This document shows, piece after piece, positions 1-5,017 of a stretch of DNA of 6,684 nucleotides (positions are counted from its first letter, which is position 1; each line of letters opens with the position of its first letter). A model generated the notes under the pieces. The model was not told where the DNA came from and searched no databases. It saw only the letters and a program-made list of their open reading frames with translations. The stretch spans positions 1 to 6,684 of the forward strand of contig DPKG01000007.1 in the NCBI GenBank assembly GCA_003542615.1, given 5' to 3'. The DNA is from Candidatus Shapirobacteria bacterium (GTDB lineage Bacteria > Patescibacteriota > Microgenomatia > UBA12405). Both the position numbers and the translations under genes were made by a program.

Positions 1-1305
1 TCCAAATACTCCATCGAATTTGTCCTCTTTGACGATAACATCTTTTTTCCCAGTGAAAAAATTTACTCCAAAACTGCCCTATCTACCAAAGATTTTCTTT
101 CTCAAGTTCCCGGATTAAGTCTGGAAAAACAGTTCGACAAAATCAGCATCTACCGTTTTCATCAACCTACCAAACCTTATTTAATTTCTTCTCCCCCCAT
201 CCTCAACGCCCAAGCATTCTTCTATACCGATTTTGCTTTTATCGATCACCCGGATTATCTCACTTCTCCCTCTGCCAAAATTAATTATCCCTATTTAAAT
301 TTATTCACCAATCGTCTCCAATCAGAAATTACTTTCGATATTAAGATCAATAATCAACAAATCCAAATCGGTACTACTAACTTTCCCCTAAACAATTCTC
401 TAAATCAAACCAAAAATCACTCCCCCCTAATTTCCAACACCCAACAACTTGTACAGACAAATGACGATCCGTCCCTACAATTCATCCGTCTCACCAACAT
501 CGACAGTTCCAATCTTATCGCCTGGAATTTCCCCGACGCCGCTTTTGAAAATTCATACCTACTTCGGATAATTTATCGCCACCACCAAGGTCTTCCTCTG
601 ACCGTTTCCGCCACCAGTGAAAATTTAAATTACAAATTTTTCTATACCCGCCTGGACCAAAAACCAGGCTGGCAAACCGCCTGGTTTATCATTCCCCGTT
701 TTGAAAACTATAACTACGGCACCGGTATTAATGTAATCTTTAACAATACTTCACTCAGTTATCGGACCTCCCAAAACGATATTCAATCAGTCGATCTCTA
801 TCCTCTCAATTATTACCCTCTGGCTTCCACCCAATTACCACAATATTCCAAAACTCTCCAAAACCGTCAATATTTGGACGAAAAATCCTCAATATTTTTC
901 CATAAAATTAAAATTTCCTCTCCACCCCCACCCAATTCTTATCTGGTCTTACCCCAAACCTTTTCTCCCGACTGGCTCGCCTTCTATTTTGATGGCCTCC
1001 GACCGGTTTTCCTTCCCAATCATCAAATGGCCAACAACTGGGCTAATTCTTGGGAAATTCCTGATGAATTTCGTACGGAACAGGCATCATTCCCACGTAC
1101 GGAACAGGCATGCCTGTTCCCTACCATTTATATCCTCTTTTGGCCTCAACTTCTGGAATTTGCCGGATTTGGCTTACTGATAATTTCTTTGATTTATATT
1201 TTTAAATCAAAATCTCATAAATCCAAATCGTACGATGCAGACACCACCCCGCCGTACAGAACAGGCATGCCTGTTCCCTACAACCAATTCGATCCCAAAA
1301 TTTAA
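1..1305 (+). CDS. C-terminal part of a large membrane protein (GT-C/YfhO-like), 5' end outside window
   Basis: The frame is open from base 1 to the TAA at 1303-1305, giving 434 residues with no start in view. Residues 1-300 look like an extracytoplasmic, beta-rich region with many aromatic and Asn residues. Then comes YLVLPQTFSPDWLAFYF (about residues 315-331) and an Asn/Trp-rich stretch ending in WEIP, the kind of C-terminal module seen in YfhO-like and other GT-C type membrane proteins that handle polyprenyl-linked sugars. One membrane helix follows (about residues 376-398, IYILFWPQLLEFAGFGLLII) and a short basic tail. The family call rests on pattern memory; the catalytic N-terminal membrane domain is missing, so the function is an inference. 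Two palindromic-repeat composites are translated inside it: residues 358-375 just before the helix, and residues 410-427, which make up most of the tail. The gene meets the transposase gene head-on with no bases between the stop codons. Confidence 0.72.
   Translation, partial: SKYSIEFVLFDDNIFFPSEKIYSKTALSTKDFLSQVPGLSLEKQFDKISIYRFHQPTKPYLISSPPILNAQAFFYTDFAFIDHPDYLTSPSAKINYPYLNLFTNRLQSEITFDIKINNQQIQIGTTNFPLNNSLNQTKNHSPLISNTQQLVQTNDDPSLQFIRLTNIDSSNLIAWNFPDAAFENSYLLRIIYRHHQGLPLTVSATSENLNYKFFYTRLDQKPGWQTAWFIIPRFENYNYGTGINVIFNNTSLSYRTSQNDIQSVDLYPLNYYPLASTQLPQYSKTLQNRQYLDEKSSIFFHKIKISSPPPPNSYLVLPQTFSPDWLAFYFDGLRPVFLPNHQMANNWANSWEIPDEFRTEQASFPRTEQACLFPTIYILFWPQLLEFAGFGLLIISLIYIFKSKSHKSKSYDADTTPPYRTGMPVPYNQFDPKI
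1073..1124. repeat. Palindromic repeat composite 1 (degenerate module + full REP, type A)
   Basis: Two units each begin with GTAC, at 1073 and 1097. The right unit is complete: GTAC, the perfect 20-bp palindrome GGAACAGGCATGCCTGTTCC (1101-1120), then CTAC. The left unit reads GGAACAGGCATCATTCCC after GTAC, so its second arm is shortened and altered. The start-to-start distance is 24 bp. It lies within the membrane-protein gene and is translated as RTEQASFPRTEQACLFPT, directly before the last transmembrane helix. Confidence 0.9.
1230..1281. repeat. Palindromic repeat composite 3 (degenerate module + full REP, type A)
   Basis: This has the same 52-bp layout and 24-bp spacing as the composite at 1073-1124. 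The left GTAC unit (1230-1250) has drifted further (GATGCAGACACCACCCC). The right unit (1254-1281) differs from the consensus palindrome by one base (AGAACAGG...). It is translated in a different frame from the first composite, giving YDADTTPP followed by YRTGMPVPY, and forms most of the C-terminal tail of the membrane protein. It ends 24 bp before the abutting stop codons, so it also sits just 3' of the convergent transposase gene. Confidence 0.85.
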
Positions 1306-1851
1306 TTATTTTCCCCAATTCATTGGATTATTCTTAATATATCTCCTAACATTCTCCAACTCTTTTTCATTTCTAATAATCCGATCATGATACGATTTAT
1401 GCCACTCAAATTCGTTTCTCCCTGTCCAGTGAATCATTTTTGATGACGCGGATTTAAATGATCCAATTATCGTTGGCAATAATTGAACATTTCGTCGTAC
1501 AAAACAGGCATCATTTCCCCATACCCGTACGGAACAGGCATGCCTGTTCCCTACAACATTTTCAACATGCCTGTTCCCTACAACAATAATCCCATGAACA
1601 TGATCCGGCATGACTATATATTCATCCAATTCCACATTTTTAAAATGATTCGGAATTTCTTTCCAACACTCATCAACAATCTCTCCCATCCTATTCAATT
1701 TCACTTGTACGGTGCAGGCATGCCTGCACCCTACCGTAATATTCCCCAAAATATTCCCTTTTTCTCTCGCTCCAATCGTCACAAAATACCATCCCACCCC
1801 TGAATAATCCCAATTATTCCACCTATTTAATTTTCTTTCCCTTAAAACCAC
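1306..1851 (-). CDS. REP-associated tyrosine transposase (RAYT, IS200-like Y1/HUH)
   Basis: A single-strand DNA transposase of the IS200/TnpA-REP group; these proteins cut and join REP hairpins. With the GTG start at 1851 it has 181 residues. Family blocks in order: RERKLNRW..WDYS..GWYFVTI (4-26), ELDEYIVMPDHVHGIIVV (74-91) with the metal-binding HUH motif H84-V-H86, LPTIIGSFKSASSK (125-138), and WHKSYHDRIIRNEKEL..VRRYIKNNP (150-176), where Tyr154 is the likely nucleophile. Two loops are repeat-derived: VGCRHACTVQ (40-49) and about residues 91-120 (VGNRHV, then VGNRHACSVR, then WGNDACFVRR). The frame could extend to TTG at 1866, but GTG fits the family N-terminus and lies 5 bases after an extended -10, suggesting a leaderless message. 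Without the repeats the core is near usual family length and all main motifs are present, so it may be active. It abuts the convergent membrane-protein gene at 1305/1306. Confidence 0.88.
   Translation of the reverse strand: MVLRERKLNRWNNWDYSGVGWYFVTIGAREKGNILGNITVGCRHACTVQVKLNRMGEIVDECWKEIPNHFKNVELDEYIVMPDHVHGIIVVGNRHVENVVGNRHACSVRVWGNDACFVRRNVQLLPTIIGSFKSASSKMIHWTGRNEFEWHKSYHDRIIRNEKELENVRRYIKNNPMNWGK
1497..1581. repeat. Palindromic repeat composite 2 inside the transposase gene
   Basis: It contains three parts: a degenerate GTAC module (1497-1520, AAACAGGCATCATTTCCCC), a complete type A unit (1527-1554), and a half-site ATGCCTGTTCCCTAC (1567-1581). The GTAC-to-GTAC distance is 30 bp, so the frame is kept. 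The 19-mer CATGCCTGTTCCCTACAAC occurs at 1539-1557 and again at 1566-1584. Read on the - strand it encodes the insertion that directly follows the HUH-containing strand of the transposase. Confidence 0.88.
1707..1734. repeat. Full palindromic repeat, type B, inside the transposase gene
   Basis: GTAC, then the perfect palindrome GGTGCAGGCATGCCTGCACC (1711-1730), then CTAC. Compared with type A, two bases differ in each arm in a complementary way, so pairing is kept. On the - strand it is translated as VGCRHACTVQ, in the loop between the first conserved strand and the WKEIPNHF helix of the transposase. Confidence 0.9.
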
Positions 1852-1856
1852 ATATA

Positions 1857-1865
1857 ATTGTAACA
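1857..1865 (-). promoter_or_regulatory. Extended -10 element for the transposase gene
   Basis: The - strand reads TGTTACAAT, a TGn-extended -10. No good -35 is seen at 16-18 bp. Transcription would begin about at the GTG at 1851, giving an almost leaderless message. The same nine bases precede the + strand gene at 4796. Confidence 0.4.
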
Positions 1866-1887
1866 AATATTACAATTAATCGTCACC

Positions 1888-1938
1888 GTACGGTGCAGGC
1901 ATGCCTGCACCCTCCCTTTCACCATGCCTGTTCCCTAC
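1888..1938. repeat. Type B palindrome plus type A half-site between glyA and the transposase
   Basis: A complete type B palindrome (20-bp core at 1892-1911, GTAC on the left, CTCC instead of CTAC on the right) is followed after 8 bp by the half-site ATGCCTGTTCCCTAC (1924-1938). Read on the - strand the half-site begins GTAGGG, and its TAG is the stop codon of glyA. The palindrome can form a strong hairpin in a glyA transcript, but no T-run follows, so it is not a standard intrinsic terminator. Confidence 0.88.
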
Positions 1939-3287
1939 AACTCCACCGGAAATCTCTTGCAAAACGCCAGCACTTCCGCCCTTACCCGATTTATCAACTC
2001 ATCATTTTGCATTTCCACTTTAAATTTATCCAAATAATCTTTTCTTTCCTCCGCATCCTCCTGACTACCCGCCGAAGCAGGTATCTCTCTTTCACCTATT
2101 TTTCCAATAATCTCAATTATCCAACTGGCTATTGCCTTCATCTCCTCTTCCTTCATTCCCCGCACCGTTATTGCCGGCGTCCCCATCCGCAATCCTGACG
2201 GATAAAATGGTGAAGCCGTTTCCTGCGGCACGGTATTTCTATTCATAATTATCCCGGCATATTCCAAAGCCCAAGCCACAAACCATCCTGACACATGATG
2301 ATCGCGAAGATCTACCAACACCAAATGTTTATCCGTCCCTCCCGATACCACATCCAACCCCCCCTTTACTAATTCATCAGCCAGTACCTGTGCATTTTTA
2401 ACCGTTTGCACCGCATATTCCTTAAATTGCGGTTCTTTTGTTTTCTCCAATGCCACTCCAATTCCGGCAATCGTATGCAGATGTGGTCCGCCTTGCAATC
2501 CCGGCATTACCGCCAAATCCATTCTGTTTTGCAAATCTTTTTTGCAAAATATCATCGCCCCTCTCGGACCCCGTAACGTTTTGTGAGTAGTCATCGTCAC
2601 TACATCCGCCGCTTCAAAAGGCGAACTTAACACCCCGGCTGCTATCAATCCGGCCTCATGCGACACATCTGCCAAATAATATGCCCCTACCTTCCTGGCA
2701 ATCTCCCCCATTCTTTTATAATCAATTTCTCTGGCATATGCCGTCCCCCCCGAAATTATCATCTTTGGCTTGAATTGCATTGCCTGGGCTTCAATCTGAT
2801 CATAATCAAGCAACCTGGTCACCGGCGATGTCTTGTAAAAATTAACTTCAAAAATTTTTGAAACCAAAGTTACCTTATTTCCCGGCTTACCCTCAGAAGC
2901 AACAATTTCCCATCCGTGTGATAAATGTCCTCCATCCGGCAAATACATCGACAAAATTTTATCTCCCGGATTTAATAGGGCATTATAAACCGCCAAATTT
3001 GCCTCACAGCCCGAATGCGGCTGGACATTCACCTGCCAAGCCTGAGCCTGTCGAAGGCCAAACACCTCCAACGCCCTAAGCCTCACCAAATCTTCAATCA
3101 TATCCACTACTTTATTCCCCTGATAATAGCGCTTTTTGGGATACCCCTCTGCATATTTATGCATCAATATCGACCCCACCGCCTCCCTTACCTCACTGTA
3201 AGTATAATTTTCCGAAGGAATCATCATCAAAGTTTCCTGTTGTCTTTCTTTTTCCGATTCTATCAATTCAAAAATTTGATCTGCCAT
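1935..3287 (-). CDS. glyA: Serine hydroxymethyltransferase
   Basis: PLP enzyme interconverting serine plus tetrahydrofolate with glycine plus 5,10-methylene-tetrahydrofolate; the cytosolic source of one-carbon units. It has 450 residues, somewhat longer than the ~417 of E. coli GlyA. Visible family motifs: SENY (25-28), KRYYQG (52-57), NVQPHSG (87-93), GGHLSHG (119-125), ADVSH (206-210; Asp207 and His210 at the cofactor), TTHKTLRGPRG (233-243) with the Schiff-base Lys236, and SGLRMGTPA (364-372) with the carboxylate-binding Arg367. The ATG at 3287 gives a normal N-terminus; no clear Shine-Dalgarno. It lies 8 bp after the 70-residue gene, so probably in one operon. Oddities: two repeat-like sequences are translated in frame, at residues 78-83 (LRQAQA) and 402-408 (IPASAGS), both in loops expected to vary; and the TAG stop belongs to a type A half-palindrome. 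All catalytic residues are kept, so it should be active. Confidence 0.97.
   Translation of the reverse strand: MADQIFELIESEKERQQETLMMIPSENYTYSEVREAVGSILMHKYAEGYPKKRYYQGNKVVDMIEDLVRLRALEVFGLRQAQAWQVNVQPHSGCEANLAVYNALLNPGDKILSMYLPDGGHLSHGWEIVASEGKPGNKVTLVSKIFEVNFYKTSPVTRLLDYDQIEAQAMQFKPKMIISGGTAYAREIDYKRMGEIARKVGAYYLADVSHEAGLIAAGVLSSPFEAADVVTMTTHKTLRGPRGAMIFCKKDLQNRMDLAVMPGLQGGPHLHTIAGIGVALEKTKEPQFKEYAVQTVKNAQVLADELVKGGLDVVSGGTDKHLVLVDLRDHHVSGWFVAWALEYAGIIMNRNTVPQETASPFYPSGLRMGTPAITVRGMKEEEMKAIASWIIEIIGKIGEREIPASAGSQEDAEERKDYLDKFKVEMQNDELINRVRAEVLAFCKRFPVEL
2066..2083 (-). repeat. UUCG-tetraloop hairpin sequence inside glyA
   Basis: The - strand reads TACCTGCTTCGGCGGGTA: a 7-bp stem with one G-U pair closing a C(UUCG)G tetraloop. 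It encodes IPASAGS (residues 402-408) in the segment between the SHMT C-terminal helices. Similar proline/alanine/glycine peptides from short hairpin repeats occur in other Patescibacteria proteins (recollection). It could also be ordinary coding sequence that happens to fold. Confidence 0.5.
3041..3057 (-). repeat. Widespread short repeat (CCTTCGACAGGCTCAGG) inside glyA
   Basis: The - strand reads CCTTCGACAGGCTCAGG, which I recognise as the core of a short interspersed repeat found in many unrelated bacterial genomes. Here it is translated in frame as LRQAQA (residues 78-83) just before WQVNVQPHSG. E. coli GlyA has only seven residues from the conserved FG to NVQ where this protein has twelve. 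Confidence 0.6.
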
Positions 3288-3295
3288 GACATATT

Positions 3296-3508
3296 TTACC
3301 CTATCAATCGTATACTTGGCAGACTTCTTTCCAATCGTGTCGAAATATCCGCCCCACCCAAACCAACCGCACCTTCTACCGGCTTACCCCAAATACACAA
3401 ATTACATCTTTCTTTTACCTCAGAATTTCCCTTGTTTTCACAAACATCCAAATTAGTATCTCCCTTAAAACACCAAGGCACCCCTTTAACTACTGTTTGT
3501 CTCTCCAT
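3296..3508 (-). CDS. Small four-cysteine protein upstream of glyA, function unknown
   Basis: 70 residues. Four cysteines at 13, 23, 35 and 38 (WCF, VCEN, CNLC) suggest a small metal-binding fold, probably zinc; no family recognised. The rest is Gly-rich, followed by a basic C-terminal segment (STRLERSLPSIRLIG). The ATG at 3508 is supported by AAGGA, 4 bases upstream. It overlaps the end of the preceding 59-residue gene by 23 bp in another frame and stops 8 bp before glyA, so it is likely co-transcribed with glyA. The overlap, the good ribosome-binding site and a stop close to the glyA start argue that it is a real gene; its role is not evident. Confidence 0.68.
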   Translation of the reverse strand: MERQTVVKGVPWCFKGDTNLDVCENKGNSEVKERCNLCIWGKPVEGAVGLGGADISTRLERSLPSIRLIG

Positions 3509-3665
3509 TTTTTCCTTCTACACCCAAACCTATAAACACCTTTCCATCATCCCAAACCTCATATTTCGGATCTCTTCTCATTTCAGCCAAATCCTTCTGA
3601 CCTAAAGGAAGAATCTCACTATTAAGTTGCTTTCCACCTAATATTTTTATCGCTTCTTTTTTCAT
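3486..3665 (-). CDS. Small hypothetical protein, first gene of the putative glyA operon
   Basis: 59 residues from the ATG at 3665. The N-terminal half is Lys/Leu-rich (MKKEAIKILGGKQ), then QKDLAEMRRDPKYEVWDDGKVFIGLG, which could be a helix followed by a beta hairpin. I recognise no family. The frame is open upstream to a TTG at 3689 (67 residues), but ATG is the more likely start; a GGAG lies about 17 bases upstream of it, too far for normal use. The last 23 bp overlap the start of the four-Cys gene, suggesting translational coupling. A TGTTATAGT extended -10 lies at 3708-3716, giving a leader of roughly 36 bases. Confidence 0.6.
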   Translation of the reverse strand: MKKEAIKILGGKQLNSEILPLGQKDLAEMRRDPKYEVWDDGKVFIGLGVEGKNGETNSS

Positions 3666-3707
3666 AACTATTTTTACTTTTTTCTCCAATCAATATCAAT
3701 ATCTCAC

Positions 3708-3716
3708 ACTATAACA
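3708..3716 (-). promoter_or_regulatory. Possible extended -10 promoter for the glyA gene group
   Basis: The - strand reads TGTTATAGT, preceded by a run of T. The spacing to the ATG at 3665 leaves a leader of about 36 bases. No convincing -35 is present. It matches the form of the -10 elements at 1857-1865 and 4778-4786. Confidence 0.35.
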
Positions 3717-3743
3717 AAAAAATTTTCTGCGGTTTTTCTACAC

Positions 3744-3944
3744 TTATTTTTTCCTTCTTAACTCAAAAATTTCTTTTTTAACACTAATTATCATATCCTG
3801 ATATACCTTTATCTGCATTTCCAAATATTCGTCCCCATAACGGCTTCCTCCTCGCGACGCCGACCAATCTTTCTGCATTTGCGTCAATTTTTTTCTATAC
3901 AAATCAAGTTCCTTCTCCAGATTTTTTAGCTTTTCATTCTCCAC
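3744..3944 (-). CDS. Short coiled-coil protein, start uncertain
   Basis: 66 residues from a GTG at 3944, almost entirely charged heptad-like helix: EKLKNLEKELDLYRKKLTQM, then a turn (SASRGGSRYGDE), then a second helix (YLEMQIKVYQDMIISVKKEI). This looks like a helical hairpin that could pair with itself or a partner; no family is recognised. It lies 28 bp after the SIMPL gene on the same strand. The start is doubtful: GTG has only GAGG directly touching it, whereas GGGAGAAGGA stands just before an ATG at 3960 in the +1 frame, which runs only eight codons before a TGA inside this gene. Either a mini-ORF couples translation to this gene, or a one-base indel separates the true start from the body. 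Confidence 0.6.
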   Translation of the reverse strand: MENEKLKNLEKELDLYRKKLTQMQKDWSASRGGSRYGDEYLEMQIKVYQDMIISVKKEIFELRRKK

Positions 3945-3972
3945 CCTCAGATTTTAGCATTCCTTCTCCCAA

Positions 3973-4722
3973 TTAATTCAATTCAAAAGTCACCGTCAGA
4001 CTCTTTGAAACTGTACTGGTACCCGGCTCAAGCGCCGCCCCGCCACCCATGCCGTCAGTCGCCCTATACATCGGCCCGATTATACTACCACTGATACCTT
4101 CAGTTACACTCAATACCTTTCCTAATTTTCTTCCGGCTGCCGACGCTGCCGCTTCAGCTTTTACCTTGGCATTTTCCATTGCCGCCTCAAACAATGCTGT
4201 TTCTTCCTCTGAGGTATCTTCCAATTGGAAATTCGGTCCCCACACATTGTTTGCTCCACTACTTGTCAATAAATCCGTCAATTCAGATGCCTTACTCATA
4301 TCCCTCAATTTAATTTCAATTGAATTATTTACCCGCCATTGACCTTTTCTGGTTCTCTGAACCCCATCTTCCCAAAAAGATTCTTCATTTTGATAAATAC
4401 TCATGTTTTGAGTTTTAATATCCTCAGCCGCTATCCCAAATTTTTTCATCGACTCAATCACCGTTTTAATAGTGTCGTTTACTTCTTTTACCGCCGCATC
4501 TTTATCATTGTTAACAGCATCAACTCCGGCACTAAACACCGCTGTACTATTCGCTTCTTGCGATTTTGCCTCACCGGCCACCGTCACTACTTCGGCCGGA
4601 GTATACTGCATTTTTCCCCAATTTACATTCCTCCACGGCAACAAAAATGCCGCCAAAATCGCCAAAACCAAAAACCCTGACAAAGCACCTGACAAATTCG
4701 CTTGACCTTTTTGTTGTTTCAT
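3973..4722 (-). CDS. SIMPL domain (DUF541/YggE-like) membrane-anchored protein
   Basis: 249 residues. A short basic N-terminus is followed by one hydrophobic helix (about 9-29, LSGALSGFLVLAILAAFLLP), either a signal anchor or an uncleaved signal peptide, with no lipobox Cys. The rest matches the SIMPL/DUF541 pattern: VVTVAGEAKSQEANSTAVFS (45-64), a long helix with AVKEVNDTIKTVIESMKKFGI, then EDIKTQNMSIYQ, an alternating strand (WRVNNSIEIKLRDMSKASEL), LLTSSGANNVWGPNFQLED, and a closing helix AMENAKVKAEAAASAAGRKL with GKVLSVTEG. These domains act outside the membrane; YggE is linked to oxidative-stress tolerance, but the biochemical role is not settled. The ATG at 4722 has GGAG four bases upstream (4727-4730). 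Its 5' flank is shared with the divergent gene at 4796. Confidence 0.92.
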   Translation of the reverse strand: MKQQKGQANLSGALSGFLVLAILAAFLLPWRNVNWGKMQYTPAEVVTVAGEAKSQEANSTAVFSAGVDAVNNDKDAAVKEVNDTIKTVIESMKKFGIAAEDIKTQNMSIYQNEESFWEDGVQRTRKGQWRVNNSIEIKLRDMSKASELTDLLTSSGANNVWGPNFQLEDTSEEETALFEAAMENAKVKAEAAASAAGRKLGKVLSVTEGISGSIIGPMYRATDGMGGGAALEPGTSTVSKSLTVTFELN

Positions 4723-4777
4723 ATAACTCCATTTTATCTAAACACCTATATTATTTTCAACTAATCAATTCAAATTC

Positions 4778-4786
4778 TGTTACAAT
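4778..4786 (+). promoter_or_regulatory. Extended -10 element for the + strand gene at 4796
   Basis: TGTTACAAT, a TGn-extended -10, ends 9 bases before the ATG, so the message would have a leader of only about 3 bases. No clear -35 (weak T-rich stretch near 4752-4758). This 73-bp divergent region should also hold the promoter of the SIMPL gene; weak candidates on the - strand are TTGAAT/TATAGG with 17-bp spacing. Confidence 0.45.
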
Positions 4787-4795
4787 CCAAACATT

Positions 4796-5017
4796 ATGGA
4801 AAAAATAAATCCCGCAAAAATAATTGGTAAAGCCTGTGGCATCCAACCAAAAAAAGGTTTTGAAATCGCTGAAATTGAATTTAAGAACTACACCCAAGGA
4901 CTTCCTCCTCCGGAATTTGGTAGACGTCAAACAATTAACACCGTATTAATTCAAGAAGACGAAAATGGTAGGCCAATAGGCATTGAACCTGCTATAGTTT
5001 ATATCAAAAAATCTTAG
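4796..5017 (+). CDS. Small hypothetical protein (73 aa), probably leaderless
   Basis: 73 residues, ATG to TAG. Mixed charged and hydrophobic composition with likely beta strands (GFEIAEIEFKNY, INTVLIQED, EPAIVYIKK) and a Pro-rich loop (GLPPPEFGRRQ). No family recognised, no signal or membrane segment. It is the only + strand gene in the right half of the window. Reasons to call it real: good ATG, a -10 element at the right distance, protein-like alternation of residue types, and no competing long frame on the other strand. Unlike the rest of the window, its + strand has nearly equal C and G. Its TAG overlaps the TAA of the convergent Cys-rich gene (shared bases 5015-5016), so the two transcripts meet with no terminator between. 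Confidence 0.65.
   Translation: MEKINPAKIIGKACGIQPKKGFEIAEIEFKNYTQGLPPPEFGRRQTINTVLIQEDENGRPIGIEPAIVYIKKS

Noticed and set aside
1306..1866. Transposase as part of a complete IS200/IS605 element with tnpB.
   Set aside because: No tnpB, no element ends, and the sequence family and surrounding palindromes fit the RAYT group, which acts on dispersed REPs rather than moving as a standard IS.
1073..1938. CRISPR array.
   Set aside because: The repeats are palindromic, irregularly spaced, partly within genes, and there are no spacers of uniform length or cas genes.
1893..2198. + strand frame beginning inside the type B palindrome.
   Set aside because: It is antisense to the conserved C-terminal part of glyA and its N-terminus is only the translated repeat.
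3015..3605. Long + strand open frame (196 codons) across the glyA start and the two small genes, and several other + strand frames inside glyA, the SIMPL gene and the zinc-ribbon gene.
   Set aside because: They are shadows of well-supported - strand genes: composition is dominated by Pro/Ser/His/Phe typical of antisense frames, and no domain is recognisable.
3715..3745. Intrinsic terminator after the coiled-coil gene (A-run, then T8 on the - strand).
   Set aside because: The T-run is not preceded by a GC-rich stem; only AAAA/TTTT pairing around ACCGCAG is possible.
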